From: Pohlia nutans
Taxonomy: Eukaryota; Streptophyta; Bryopsida; Bryales; Mniaceae
Assembly: GCA_022496805.1 (NCBI GenBank)
Contig: CM040100.1
Location: 12,863,009 to 12,927,008 of the forward strand
Direction of reading: 5' to 3'
DNA length: 64,000 bases
Part shown: positions 37,011 through 50,314 of the stretch, piece by piece
How positions within the stretch are numbered: the stretch's first letter is position 1
Layout of the letters: each line of letters begins with the position of its first letter
Notes under the pieces: generated by a model
What the model saw: only the letters and a program-made list of their open reading frames with translations
Database searches by the model: none
What the model was told of the DNA's origin: nothing
Made by a program: the position numbers and the translations under genes

Positions 37011-37926
37011 TTCTCGAAAATTACAAATGTGAGAAGTATGTGAGATTTTGACCAAGCCAAAATTGCATTGATTTTAGTTCAAAAGTGGCCTTACAAAAAT
37101 CAGGACACCTTGCACTTGTTGGAGGTTTAAAAGTTTAGAAAAGGCTCTTTGTTTTTGGAATTGCAATATTTTCGACTTTCATTATTCAGAATGCGAATCC
37201 GAACGGTGAAATATAAGTACATTCCACCCTCTATAGAATGGCCAAAAACAAATTGAAAAATAAATCAAATCAAATTTTCCAAGTTTTAGAAGACATGTAG
37301 CATATTTTCTAAGAATTTCGGGGGTTAGAGGGGAAATAAAGGATAGAGGAAGGGAATCAAAGTGCCACCTCACCCAACCCATTCCAATGTCCATGACTTC
37401 ACTAACTTCCAAGAGGGGGTTGAAGGCCGTCAAGGTGGACTGTCACATGGCAGTCCCTCACTAGACGATTTGCCTATTTTTTAATTTTCCAATCAAGAAT
37501 TTTATCTTTATTTTTTAAATTGAAATTTTTATTTTTAATTATAACATTTGAAAGTTTAAATCTTTAATAATAATAATAATAATAATGGGGGTTTTCTGTT
37601 CCCCACTTCCCTCCTCCCTCCAAAAAAAAAAAAAAAAATTTAAAATAAAGAAATTCAACCATTTTTTTTTTTTGCCCCTATGCTCTTTCTCCCGGAAAAA
37701 CACATCTCCCTCCCCCCATAACTTCCACATACGATGTCAGAATTAAAAATTAAAATAAAATAAAAAACATAAAATAATAAAATAAAATAATAAAATCTCC
37801 ATTTCTGTGGCACATTCGGGAATCCACTATTAAATTTCTTCCAAAATTCAATTACAAATGTGTTCACTGGAACCTACCAGGTTCCCTAAATGTCCTAGTT
37901 AAGACACTTGGTCCTTTAGGAGTTAA

Positions 37927-40558
37927 GTTTTTCCACCCTAATTTCATTAGAAATGTTTTAGAAGTCATGCTATGAAGTGACTATAGCTAGCTATATTGGG
38001 TTATTGAAAAAGAACGGATAGGAGCATTTTTATAGTAGGCATGCCATGATGCATATTCCCTTCGTCCTACAAAAAGACTTTATTTTCACTGAAATCCATG
38101 GATTAAGCATTATTTTCAATGAAATTCATGGATCACTACAACTATAGTTGTCCCATGTACCCCTTGCCTTATCCAACTCAATGTTTATTCTCACTAAACA
38201 TAGTCAAATGATTATTTCTACAAATGACTGGAAGTGTTCGTTCTTACTCACTTCACTCGTATGAGTAGTAGTGATCTTATTGCTAGTAATGTCAAACAAG
38301 GACCTCAAATGGTGAACACAGTCGGGAACAAAAACTTGTATGAGGAGCCGTATGTGAACATTGTTGGAAACATATTCGAATCATCTCAAACAAAAAAATA
38401 AGTATTTTGAAAGAAACATGCCAATTTGATTTTCGAAATTACAAGTACTGTAGTCTATCCCCAAATTGGACAAAAAATGCCTAATAATTATTTTAATGTG
38501 TAATTTAAGGCAAATCCATAGGAAATTTTTGAAAAACGTAGGCAGTCTTTATGAGCAATTTTGAAAATTTCAAGCATTGCTATGGAAAAACCGTTACAAA
38601 TCATTCGTCTAGTGCAATATACAACAATTCAGGGCAAAATTTGGATTTTACTTAACACCTTACCTTGTCACAATCATAGTGTAATTTACGAGATTGTAGC
38701 ACTATAGTTCTTGAATTTCTGAAATTTTAGATACAAACCTCTTGTAATTTTTTATTTTGATAGAACATGGGGTAAAATTTAAAAAAATTCCTAACTTGGA
38801 GGTAGACTATAGTAGTTTTTGCCAAATTTCACATAAATTATTATTTTTAATTGTGGAAATGTTGAAAAATTACCATTTTTCGCATAATTTCTGAAATTCA
38901 TTTGGGTGATCAAGTGTGAGTTGTGGAGGGAAATAGAGTTGATCTTGTAATCAAATTCATTCCAAATCACTCCCAAATGATATCGGATGAGAACTTGCAA
39001 GCCCATGTGAATTCTCATTGCACCATGTTTTTTTAGTAGATTTTGGTGCCCACTTGAGCATAGTCAATGATCTTATTTTGAAAATAAAATCAAAAAAGAA
39101 AACTAGAAGGCCAAACCACCTTCCACCTCTAATTTTTTTTTTTTGTGATTTGAAGTTTTTATACATGAGATATCATACGGACAAAATTTAGTAAAGTTGT
39201 AAAGAATGTACATGAGTTGAATGAGAAGAAAATGTGTTGTGATCAGACTTTTGAGGCTCAACTGTGAATAGTTAAGCAACTTATTTTGAGTATTGTTCAA
39301 CTAATAAGACTTTAACAATCAAATAACCTTTCACCTCCAAAAAGAATTTTGTGATTTGAAGTTTTTATGCATAAAAAATATCATAGTTAACCAAAAACAA
39401 AACACGAGTTTCAAGGCCTAATATTCATGGGAATGGAAGTCTATTCTCTTGTTGAGTGTAACCGACATCAAAACTCGTGTTGAAAACTCCACTTTTTCTT
39501 GGCCTTTGGAGCTTCTCCTGTTCCAAAATGCAAAACGATCTGTTGCAAATAGATGCGAGGAGGAGCACTCGATATCCGGCGTGTCAATAGGGAAGACCAG
39601 ACCAGTAATTGGCGATCATGAGAGCAACCGATAATTGGGATGAATCCACGATGCTTGATTGTGATACTACCAGGACCTCAATGGCGTCGTCCTATATTCA
39701 TTGGGAGCCCATATGAAATAGGGGATATGAAGCCATGGAGGGCCACTCCCTTCCATACGGCACTTGGAACTACCACATAGATTTAGAGCCCACATATGCT
39801 GATGCTCCCAACGTGTGAACCTATTATGTCATTTTTTATATTTATATATTTTATAATTTTAGTTTCTCTAACTTGACTTAAAATTGAAATATAGCTCTAG
39901 ATTTTAAAATGAAAATTTATTATTGATGAAAATAAATTCACATGATTAAAATTTATTCTATAGAGTTATTTGTAAAGGAAACTAGTCTTTTGTCCTCCTT
40001 TTTTCATGGAAAAGAAAGTCTAACCTGTATTTGAGTGTAGTTGCAAACTAATCATGTGAAATAAACTCAGGATTTGATTGTTTTATGGAAGTGTCAATTG
40101 CCACAGATGGCACAAATCTCTCAAAAAAAATCTCCACAAATGGCACAAATATCTGCTTACTACCACTACCTCCCTTGTTTAGATCTGAGATCTAACTTCA
40201 AAACCCAAGTCCCTCTCATCAACCAACGTCCCTCAACTTACAACCAACGTCTCTGACACCACCACTCAAAACTTATGACTTGACTTGGCGTCCGGTAAAA
40301 ACCAGGACAAAATTGGTGTTTTGGAATTTTTGACGGCTGAATTGAGTCTATCATGAGTTATGTTTTTAGTCTACATTGAAACCCTGCTAGTGGCATTGGC
40401 AACCTTGTGATTTTCAATTTAGAGGTTACAAACCCAGATTTTGGGGTACTTTGCGGACAACTCTTATGTATATTGCTAAAATTTTAACACTAAAACCATA
40501 ATGCAGTCATCACCTCCCAATATTTTTAATTTTTTTGCACAAATGGGTTCTACATAGC
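37927..40558. other. A/T-rich intergenic stretch, no gene recognised
   Basis: No gene. A segment at 39430-39800 has a more even base composition but no frame that I recognise. Simple A/T-rich repeats such as (TAA)n at 37566-37587 belong to the preceding element. Confidence 0.4.
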
Positions 40559-41149
40559 TTAAACCCTAAAAGTCCAAGGGGTATTGGACAAACATATATG
40601 TGCTATAATATGTGCCTTCCATATGTTTGATGAAGTTTAGTTCAATAGACAAAATGTAGGGTATCATCTCTATAAATTATCCATATAATCAAATTTCCAA
40701 AAAAATCTTTAGATATTTTTTTAATGAATTTAAAAGCATTAATCTTTGGAAATTTGTATATGTTATAATTTTCACTTTTAGAGTCAAAAATTAAGTATGA
40801 TTAGTTAAAATTGGTTCCAGGGTTTTTTTTCATTTTTCGCAAAGTTCCAAAGTGGCAATATAAAATGTTATAGTGGTGCTCTATATTTCAACATTCATTC
40901 ACATATTGGATAGAAAATATCACATACCCATAATGTTGTATTAAATTCATCCACAATCTAGCGGTTTCATCCAAGATTTTTTTATTTTTTTGAAGTTTTA
41001 TGGAAAAAAAACTTCATGATTTTTGGCCATTTTTTAGCCAAATTATTATGTTTGAGGTGCAATTTGACAATATTTCGCCCGAAAAAAAATGCCCTAAATG
41101 GTTCATCCATTGTAAACTTCAAGAATTGTACCTATGGGAAATGCAAAGT
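40559..41149. other. Possible left end of another TTAA-type element
   Basis: TTAA at 40559-40562 is followed by ACCCTAAAAGTCC and a GTCCAA / TTGGAC hairpin, the same plan as family A and C left ends. I found no right end, so the element is decayed or truncated. No gene in the rest. Confidence 0.35.
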
Positions 41150-41335
41150 CATAGTGGAATTCGTGACCTCCCTAATGCTAGAAGAGAGTTCCCAGAAGTA
41201 CCTCCAAGCCTAAAGGATTATTGAAGAGGGGACCAAGGCACTAATCACAAGGAACCTACGTCAAAATTGATAATATTAGGTCGAATACTCCACTTACACT
41301 CAACATCTCTCTGTTTGTTTTTTGTTAACCCAATT
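41150..41335 (+). repeat. Dispersed repeat G, copy 2
   Basis: Same orientation as 35688-35880, with the shared stretches around GTGGAATTCGTGA, AGCCTAA, CCAAGG and AATTGATAATATT. Nature unknown. Confidence 0.6.
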
Positions 41336-42672
41336 GTCTCTTAGCAGCAGCAAAGGAAGATATTCTATTAATGAATATAAACTATATTCCCTCTGAATAT
41401 GTTCATTGCTGACTATTGTATGTTTTAGTCTTGTGATATACATCTAAATGATTACAAAGAAAAATAATACTCAATTTTCAAAAATGTTAAATTAAAGATA
41501 AATTAATATAAAAATATCATATAGTTTATTTTAGAATATTGAATCTAATGATATTACAAGTTTTGGTCCTATGATAAACATAAAAATGATAAAATTTAAG
41601 ATAAAAAAATTTAAAAAATTCATCTTGTTCTAAAAATAACAAGTGAATTAAAACATGTGTAGTATCACAGAGAACATTGGGGTCAATGGAATCACTTAGT
41701 TCAACAGGAAACACTATTGTCTCTAATTAGACTACACATCAACATATGTTTCAACTTCTATCTTTGTTGCACATGGTGTACTTAAAATAATAGAGGGCAA
41801 TTTAAATTGAAAATCGATGTCTCGCCCTATATTGCTTTATTGTTTTGCATTAATAAAAAAGAATATAATGGTTACTGGTGATTACTGTCAAATTATTTAT
41901 ATATAACTATGTGCTAAGTACCTCAATTTTGGGTGTCTCGTCTATGTGCAATGTCTGCAACAATTTTTTCAAATGTGGTCACCGTCTACCATTATTAATG
42001 AAAGGGTTTTCATGATATATATGAAAAATTGTTGTTGTCACAGATGTTTTGCAAAAATCGGATGATGTAAGAATAAATTTACAAAAATTAGTAGTTGACA
42101 TTCTGTGTTGTGTTGAATCAACAGCAAGTTAGAGACATCGGTTTTCTAAATTCATGCATATGAGGCCCATGTAAATCGAAAGCTCATCAAATGAGCGAGA
42201 CGGGTACCTTCGTGGCTAATAAGGAGTCAGTTCCTTTGGCGTACGATCCATAGTTTTTCGTAAAACAGCAACGCCTCTTGGAGTCGAAGGTAATAATATC
42301 TGGTACACATTATTGACAAACGAAATCAGACATATTTATCAATTACTCAGGCTGTCAATTTGGATGTCTTGGCTTCGATAATAAGACTTGAGAACCTGAG
42401 CAATATAGCGTCTCTTTGTATTCACACCAAACAAAGTATCAAAACTAATCACACCACTTGATGGGATTCTGAAAACTTCGTGATCGGGTAAGTCGTTGGA
42501 TTAAACATGTCATTCAAGCATTTTTAAAAACTTACCAAAACAATCACCCCATCGCTCCAAAACTGTTGACGGCAACATGTAAAACTCCCATCTATCTACA
42601 CACCCGGGCCACATCACAGGCCTTTTCTCCATCCTCAGATCTAGCGATCACAGTTTCTACCTCGACAAAGCC
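41336..42672. other. Intergenic stretch, no gene recognised
   Basis: A/T-rich to about 42150, then more balanced. I see no domain or repeat that I can name. Confidence 0.4.
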
Positions 42673-43050
42673 ATGACCATCTCTGACCAATTTCTTTGGC
42701 AAAGGAGGCGCTCCCATGCCATCAGACGTGCATGCTTCTTCTTCTACAAAGTCACTATTAAGCGGGTCTGCAGTAAACTTTCGGAACTAACAGGTTCGTT
42801 CAAATTCACCAATGGTTGTCTTCCAAGAGATTCTTCTCTATCATCATTGATTTCATCGGCTATACACTTATTCAAAACACTAGTCACCAACCTTCCCTGG
42901 ACGAATTCCATGCATGAAATACAAAAGTACTATAATCAATACACCTCCAACTTGCATGCACATGTGCACTGGGCCATATACTACTGCAAGACCATGACCA
43001 AACTCGTCATCACGCGATGTTTGGACCTGAAAGTATTAAAAGAATCCTAG
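42673..43050 (+). other. Open frame of 125 codons, function unknown
   Basis: Starts with a true ATG and begins MTISDQFLWQRRRSHAIRRA; Ser/Thr- and Cys/His-containing but with no motif that I recognise, no clear signal peptide and no similar copy in the window. It may be chance, or part of a transposon relic. Confidence 0.15.
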
Positions 43051-46000
43051 AAGAGTTTACATCGTACTAGCGATCTCTGCACAAACTGTAACTAAAAGAA
43101 TTGTCGAAGCTAAACCAGAAACTAAAGTAAAAGCTAGCGCACAACTAACGGACCGGTACAACAGTCAAGCACTCGTGAACGTTGTCCCCTCAATTAATCT
43201 CCTCTCAATCAATCTAACTCTCAAGCTCATCCAATTTCTTTTTGACAATCACAAGCTAAATAACTTCACAAGCCCTGATCGGTTTGAAATAAGAGAGCTC
43301 ATGAAAGCGAAGAAACTACATATGCACTTTCGGAAAAGATGATTAAGACAAGGGGTTCAAATTTGATTCACTAAGTTTCAACAGGGGAGAGGAGAGTATG
43401 CACATTAGGGAAAGATGATGTTCAATAGCGGGAAGTTGCATTTACATCGACATAGATGAACTCGTCGGAATTGCAAATCACGAATTGTTATTTGTTATGA
43501 TTCCCAGAGCCCAGAACCTTTTGAACCAAAGTCACCGTCTGAATCGTCATCTTCTGAATATGACGGAAGCCATGAATCTTGCACTACACAAGGATCTAAC
43601 TCCTTCAATTTCTCATTATGTGAAGAAACAAGAAGATTCGATTTTGTTTTTCACAACATAGCAATGTTACGGATATCCTTAGTAAACTCATGAGTTAAAA
43701 GGGTAGAATAGATAGCCAAAACACTCTCTTTCACTACATCTGATGCAATGAGAGAGAATGGATGACAACTTGCATTCTGTGATTTTCATAGCAAAGAACA
43801 CACCACAATTTCACTCATTGCAGCCACTGTGTTGGTTAGATTCTTCATGAAGTTTAAAGTTTCGATAACTTCAACGCTGGGTTCTTAGGACCGCATAAGC
43901 CTCCTCAAGATTATTTAAAGTTTTCCAAATGATCTCATAAAATAGCCTTAAACCCTTTCCAATTGGTTTGAATTTTTTTATTCAAAAGTGATATCCGTAA
44001 ACTAGAAGGTTGAATGGGGCTTTAGTCTGACTAAAATTTGAAAAAACGAGAAGTATTGAGAGAAGTTTTAGGGAATTAAAAGAATGGGTGTGTGGGGACG
44101 GTTTAGGGGAGAATATAACGAGAATATATAGCGAGTATATATTGCTAGAAAAGAGCTGAGCAATCACCTTTTTCATGAGTGAAGGTGAATAATAAAAACT
44201 TGGGTGAAAAGTTTTTAACACCAATTTTGATGCTTTCAACGTTTGCATCCACACTTTTTTTTAGTGTCTTACACATTTTTTTTTTAAATATCACCATTCA
44301 TTCAAACAATCGTCACTCATTCACTTTTGAGGAACTTTACGGATAACTCTAAACTTTCAACAAGATTGTGGACATAGTCATAAAAGTTGAAAGGCATCAA
44401 AACATATAATTATGATTTTCAAAACACTTAAAACATTTAAAACACCCTCATCTGAGTAACATTTAAAACACTATGGTTGAATTTCTATGTACTCTGAAGT
44501 TGTTTAACTTAACTATTCATAATTGTTTTTTTAAAACTAAGCAAATTTCAACGGTCATTTTGCCATACTAAAATATATTTTTTCAAAATACTTTAAACTT
44601 AAAAAAGTTGGAAAACGAAGCTAACTATTATCTTCAAAAATCCATTTGAAATTTTTAGCCTCTATTCAAAAATTCAGAGTGAGGTAGCAAGGAATATTTT
44701 CATTGATTTTTTCAAACACCGTTTTTTAATTTTGTCTATATCTTTAAATTGAAGGCTAAAAATTACAAATAGATTTTTGTAGATGAAATTTAACTCGATT
44801 TCCTAGTTTTTCTTAGTTCAAAGTTACGTCAATTGTTTTGAAAAAGTTATTTTATTATATAAAAATGTTTTTTAAAGTCTGATGAATTCTCAAATAACGA
44901 ATTGTAAGTGTATATATAAGAAAAAATGAATTATGTTTTGTTCATTGAATTCTAATGGTGATGAGTTAGTTAGACTGTTGAATCATTAAATGTGAGGTTC
45001 CGAGTTCGAATTTGAGTAGCATCCATGGGTGTGCGGCTTGGCTACCCAAAGGCGTCAAGAACTCAAAGGCGCCGGAAAGTCAAAAAAAAAGTTTTGATGT
45101 TTGATAATTTCGAGCAGCCAAAATTTTTTTATTTTTTTTTATTTTTATAAATTTAAGTTTTTAACTTTTTTATTTGACCAGATCAACAAAAAAAAACAAC
45201 TGATACAATACAACCCATCTGAATCAACAGAAAATATCAACATTTTTCAATTGATTTGGACGCTGAATTTTCTAGTAGTGTTAAAGTGCAGTAACCAACA
45301 ACGATGTGCGGCTATTACCTTGTTCAATCGCCTATACAATTTGCTTAATTATCATTACATCAACGGTCACAACTCTAAACATGTTCATATCACTTTAATG
45401 CACGATCAATATCGATGCAATTACGTCGATATGTATAACACTGAACTCGGAAAACGCTGTCCCATATCAACTCGGTATAGGTAATCTTACAACCAATTCG
45501 TGACACGTCACAATACGATATACATGGTTCTGATGTACACATAGCAAACGTATAGAGTACGAATAGACGGAGGGAAGTAAAATTAGCAAATTAAGAAAAT
45601 TCTTTTAAATAACTATAATTAGAGTATTACGTTTGATCCCTTCACGAGTATTTTTATTCATAGATTGTCAATATTATTGATGTAATGATATTACAAAAGA
45701 GATTTTAATTTTAAGTTTCAAATTCTATAAAAGAAGAGTATTGATAATAATAATTTCAAATCAAATCATCGATATAGAATATAAAATTTGTTATATACAG
45801 TGCCCCTAAAAAATGATTGTCGCCCCTTTGTATCACTATTTACAGAATATATTGTGAAAAATTACAAAAGTCCTCCCTTATAATACGAAAGATATGCTCT
45901 TAGATATTGATTATTTCTACTAATTAATTTTGAACAATTTTCGAACAAAGAAATGAATTATTTTTTCTCCTATATAATTGAGGTATATTTTTTCCTTCTA

Positions 46001-47104
46001 TTTGTCCTCAATAAAAACATCAATGTTTTTGGAACAATATTTTTTCCCTAAATCTCTCGCAACAATATTCTGAAAATAAATCTTTTTTTCTGTAATTCAC
46101 TTGTGCATCTTTCTTTGTGCCTATAGAGACAGTTTTAGAATATACAAAAATCTCCATTGGAGTTTCAGAGCTCTTTCAAAGATAGAATAATGAAGATATT
46201 TTCATTTGTATGAAAAAACTAAGACATGGGTCAAAAGATATCAAAGTATCGCGGGACATTAAAGCTTCCCTGTCAAGGGGGAGGGCCCACCCGGCATCTG
46301 TAGATGTGGCAGCTGCTGAGCAGGTAGCGGTTTTGGGTGGACAGGGGAGGTTCAGCCTGGGCATGGGTCCGCCCCAGACATATGTTTAGGGTCTGGCGTC
46401 CCTCCACCTCTCTTCATTTTCCGGCGTTTCGTGCGTTTCTTGCATTTTCCTTAGCAGACGCTCCTCCGTCTCTCCCGTCTCGATCTCCCGTATGCACAGG
46501 TCGTCACTTTCTCTCAATTGCTTACACATGGTTTTGGTGCTCGTGTGAGCTTTGTTGTACTAAATTGAAGGGTTTTGAGCAAAGTAGGGAGGGTTTTGAG
46601 CAAAATAGGGAGGGTTTTGAGCATTGCAAAAATTTCTATCACCAATACGTGCACACCCGGGGCGTTACACTGCGAGCTCTTACTCTAACATGTTGTTTAA
46701 GGATTTAGGGTTTTCAGATTACTTGAAAGCTTAGGACTATGGAGAAGTTGGTGCTGATCAAATGAAGCTTACCTTCTGAAGCTCGTTTCTCTTACTTTTT
46801 GACTTAAACCAAGTATCTCCTGAATGCAGCTTTGAATGTGCTTGCTTCTCTCCTTACTAATGAAATTAGTCGACTGTGCAAATTATAACATGGGTAAGGC
46901 TACCAACTACAGTCCATTTGACTCTCGTAGTAAGAACCTCCAGAGTGACCTCACCCAAGTTCTCCTAGTTCTTCTTGACAATCCTTGCTTGTTCAAACAA
47001 TTAAAAAATCAATAATGAAATGTTAATACCTTTTTCTATCAGTTTGTAAGTGTGGTACTCATCGGCTGAACTTCCTGACCGCCTCAATATAACTAACTTC
47101 TAAT
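43051..47104. other. Intergenic; SINE-like unit and a short tandem repeat
   Basis: No gene. At 44950-45092 a unit has a B-box-like GAGTTCGAATTTG and ends with GGAAAGTC plus a run of nine A, as in a tRNA-derived SINE. At 46200-46700 the DNA is GC-richer; 46567-46625 holds three tandem copies of a roughly 22-bp unit GGGTTTTGAGCAAA(G/A)TAGGGA. No LTR or transposase found. Confidence 0.35.
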
Positions 47105-47108
47105 TTAA

Positions 47109-47648
47109 CCCTTTAACGCGCCTGCGTCCATATAATGGACGACGAACAGATTGAAATCCTTCTCTTTACTACATCCTGTACAGTTTTTCATCCATCCAAA
47201 GTTTCCTTGGTTCTTGTGCTAGTTGACTACCATTTGTACGGTATGGATCTTCAAAATAAGATATTGTGATTTTTTGAAAAATAACAATAGTGGTTGATGT
47301 CAAGTTTCATTCTTAGTTCAAAAAGTGAGACCTTCAGCATGATTTTCCAAAATAAGTAGAATCAAATAATGGAAGGCATACCATCTCGTAGTGCATGTTA
47401 TTTCAAATTCATTACAACAATTTTTAATTTTTTTGTGTTACTTTGGGATTTTTAATTGAATTTCAAAAGAAAACCTTGAAAAATTAATTTTAAAAAATTA
47501 CTAAAACATATGATAAATCCAACCATACAGATGTGATCTAAACATTGACATTTACAACTTTGCTTTGTACATCAACTCCATTTTTGGTATTCATCAAACA
47601 TTTTATAACGGATCTTTGAAATCAGTGATGAATCGGGACGTTAAAGGG
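47109..47648 (+). mobile_element. TTAA-type MITE, family C
   Basis: Ends CCCTTTAACGCGCC and GGGACGTTAAAGGG, flanked by TTAA at 47105-47108 and 47649-47652; 540 bp. A GTCCAT / ATGGAC hairpin lies close inside the left end, followed by GACGAACAGAT, like the GATGTACAGAT of family A. Confidence 0.88.
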
Positions 47649-47652
47649 TTAA

Positions 47653-48564
47653 CTTGCTTGTTAAAAAAACTGTAAATTCAGCCATATTTGCGATCAGTTT
47701 GTAAGTGTACGATCTCCACATGTACATGTTTGAAAAAAAACCCTAAAACAACTCACCAATGCCAATGATCTCATGTTCCCTGTTCAATGAGAGGCTAATA
47801 CGTCTCACTCACGGTTTGATTACCTCTTTAGGTATAGAAGACGGTACCTAATTCAGAAGTCATCATTCAAGTCACAAAGAGCACGATGAATTGGTGTAGA
47901 TTTGATGAAACGTTGCAGCTCGTTTCATCCAGAGATATTTTGCCTTTTATGTGCAGAGTCAGAAGAAATTAAAGGTGATATCTCATGATGATCGCCCAAC
48001 ACAAGGCGCAAGGTATCCTCTAAACTTTGTTTGGGATTAACACGAGTAACTTGCGACTCCACTTCCAATTGTTTATCCTTCCCTGACAAGCTCAAGTGCT
48101 TTATCTTCATATGACCTATATTCACTGCACAACCCAATTGAATTGATTAAAACATATGCAATGTATCCAGGACCATCAGCAAGTCCAAAAAAATTGTTTT
48201 AGCATTGGCTACTAATAACTATTTATCAGTTTTAATGATTTTTTATGATTAAATGCTGAATTTATTAAAATAATATTATATTCATTTTTCACTTTACAAA
48301 ATACATATATTTTTAAATTATAAAAATTTCCCATTTATTTGTAAAATCGTTTATGGGGATTTTCTTTTTTAATATGGTTTTGAACACAGTAAAGCATATG
48401 TATCGATAATCGTCATGACCTCAAATACAACCCCTACATTTGGATCTTAAAACAATTCTAGTATCTAACTTTTAATTATACAAACTAAAAGGTGTACACA
48501 ATCCAAAACATAAGAACTTTATAAGAGTATAGGATTGATTTTGGATTCATATGTATACAATACT
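47653..48564. other. Intergenic stretch, no gene recognised
   Basis: A 70-codon minus-strand frame at 48137-47925 is not recognised. The rest is A/T-rich. Confidence 0.4.
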
Positions 48565-48568
48565 TTAG

Positions 48569-49374
48569 CCCCTATCCGTCCCGGCGTCCATATTTTGGAC
48601 GTATTTTGGGGTACTTTCACCTTCAAAGAGTTGTAACTTTTGCAAAACATGTTAGATCTTAATGGAATATAGGAAAATAAACTGCATAATGTATGTTTTT
48701 AGTGGTAAAAATTTCAGATCAATCCAAGATGTATCAAACTTTTGGTGATCATTTGAAAGTAGGGGTCTTTTTTTTGGACAGTTTTTGTGCTTGAGGGTTG
48801 CAACTTCGGGGGCTTGTATCTCCTTCATCCCATGTTTGTTTTCAATAAAAATTGTTGTATTGAATTTTCCTTGAAGTCTAATTATCATGGTAAAATTTTC
48901 ATGTCAATCCGTTTTTTTATGAATGTTTGGGGGTCATTTTAGTGCACGGGTTTAATTGAACTTTTTTTACTTTTTGGGTCAAATGGGTCATGTTTTGGGC
49001 TACTTTTTGACATTGTAAGGCCATTTTGGGGCACATTAAAAAACGTTCATTTTTTTTTGTTACCAATGTGTTTATGTGATGATTTTGAACTGCTTTATAG
49101 TTCAACATTTTTTCATTTGAGTAATTTTGAAAACGAATTAATTTCACCTTTAACTGTGTTGCTAGGAAGATTTCATCATCCTTTTTTGACACTAAAACAC
49201 TATGATCTTGCAATCTATATGGCCAAATGACCCCAAATTTGATCCACATCATCTACAACATGTATATTACAAGATTGTACGGTTGAGATTCCTATACCTC
49301 ACTTACATTTAGACCTATAACACATCAAAAGCAATGATGGTTTTAAGCCCAAAAAAGCAAGGGACGCTTAGGAG
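48569..49374 (+). mobile_element. TTAA-type element, family J
   Basis: Left end CCCCTATCCGTCCCGGC follows TTAG (decayed target), right end GGGACGCTTAGGA precedes TTAA (49375-49378); 806 bp. A GTCCA-TATTT-TGGAC hairpin lies inside the left end. The ends are more decayed than in the other families; a 111-codon minus-strand frame at 48917-49252 is not recognised. Confidence 0.7.
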
Positions 49375-49378
49375 TTAA

Positions 49379-50049
49379 TAATGTAATACTTTAATTATAT
49401 CACTTTAATAATGTTTAATAAGATAGTGCTTTAATGATTTTGGATACAACTTATTTATCCAATGTTCAAATAATGCATATTAAATGCATTGAATTTGACA
49501 TTCACTAGTTAATGAAGCCAATTGAAATTATAATTGATGTTTAATACTAGTGAATATACTTAGTTGCTACCGTACTCGGCTGTTAGGATTAGCAACGCCT
49601 ACCAAATATTTAATTAATTTTTTCAAATGATGTGAATGTTCTTTAAGATGCGGTTGATAATTTCTTAGATTTTTTTTTCACCATAGAATACAATTTTTTT
49701 TTGAAAAAACAATTTCCCAAAAATTTGGGCTCCTCTATTTTTAATTAGTTTTTGCCAACCCTGACGACTAGGTATGCTATTAGAGGCGATTATGGATGCA
49801 CATACGTTACATCTATTCCCTACAGTTTAGTCAAAGAACAAGCGGCTAGTCGCGTAGTCTCTGCCTTAGTATTTACCCTAGATTTACTTTTACACCTTGT
49901 TTGTACTGTTTAGCCATGTAACTCCTTGAAACGAAGCGTTTCCGTAGTCTCCCCTGATGGAGCAGAGACAATAAAGGATGTGATATCAGAGGGAGTGATA
50001 TTAGAGAGGGTTGTATTAGAGAAGGTTGGTATTAAAGAGGTATGTATTC
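49379..50049. other. Intergenic region upstream of Asterix
   Basis: No gene. The stretch 49660-49770 resembles 6080-6190 and 56130-56225 (dispersed repeat fragment, with a TTTTTGCCAACCC word). A 114-codon minus-strand frame at 50254-49910 overlaps the likely Asterix promoter and is not recognised. Confidence 0.4.
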
Positions 50050-50108
50050 TCGTCGTCGACATCACCTGATAAATGAACTCGTCGGACGATCCCACACTTC
50101 TCGTCGAA
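50050..50108 (+). promoter_or_regulatory. 59-bp block shared with the U2AF65 upstream region
   Basis: Contains TCGTCGTCGA, GAACTCGTCGGACGATCC (50075-50092) and ACTTCTCGTCGAA, as at 34879-34937. It lies about 210-260 bp upstream of the Asterix ATG. A GGTTTAGGGGTTT telo-box-like word follows at about 50255-50267. Function is inferred only from position and sharing. Confidence 0.45.
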
Positions 50109-50314
50109 AACCTAGCCATCTTCCGGAACTGAGGATGGATGAACAGACAACGACAGGTGTCGTCCGTAACGTTCGTTGACAGAGAACGTCCGTCCTCACT
50201 CCTCACTGTGCGCTCAGAGGAGAAGAAGAGAGGAGTGTGGGATTTGCAGTTCACGGTTTAGGGGTTTGAGATCGCATTGAATTTTGTCAAAGTTTTGCGT
50301 GGAGATCAGTGGAG

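Larger units (their letters stand above)
36004..37922 (+). mobile_element. TTAA-type element, family E, composite form
   Basis: The right 815 bp (37107-37922) match the right part of the family E element at 13361-14551 and end GGTCCTTTAGGAG before TTAA (37923-37926). A possible left end, TTAA at 36000-36003 then TCCCTAAAGG, would make the element 1919 bp. The left part is different from the other copy: it holds a foldback repeat and a transposase fragment. The left boundary is an inference. Confidence 0.55.

Noticed and set aside
42673..43050. 125-codon frame as a confident gene
   Set aside because: It has no recognisable motif, no paralogue in the window and no visible gene context; kept only as an unknown frame.
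44945..45095. Functional tRNA gene
   Set aside because: It has a B-box-like word and an A tail but no complete cloverleaf; a SINE relic fits better.
48917..49252. 111-codon minus-strand frame as a gene
   Set aside because: It lies wholly inside a TTAA-type element, is Lys/Val/Asn-rich low complexity, and shows no motif.
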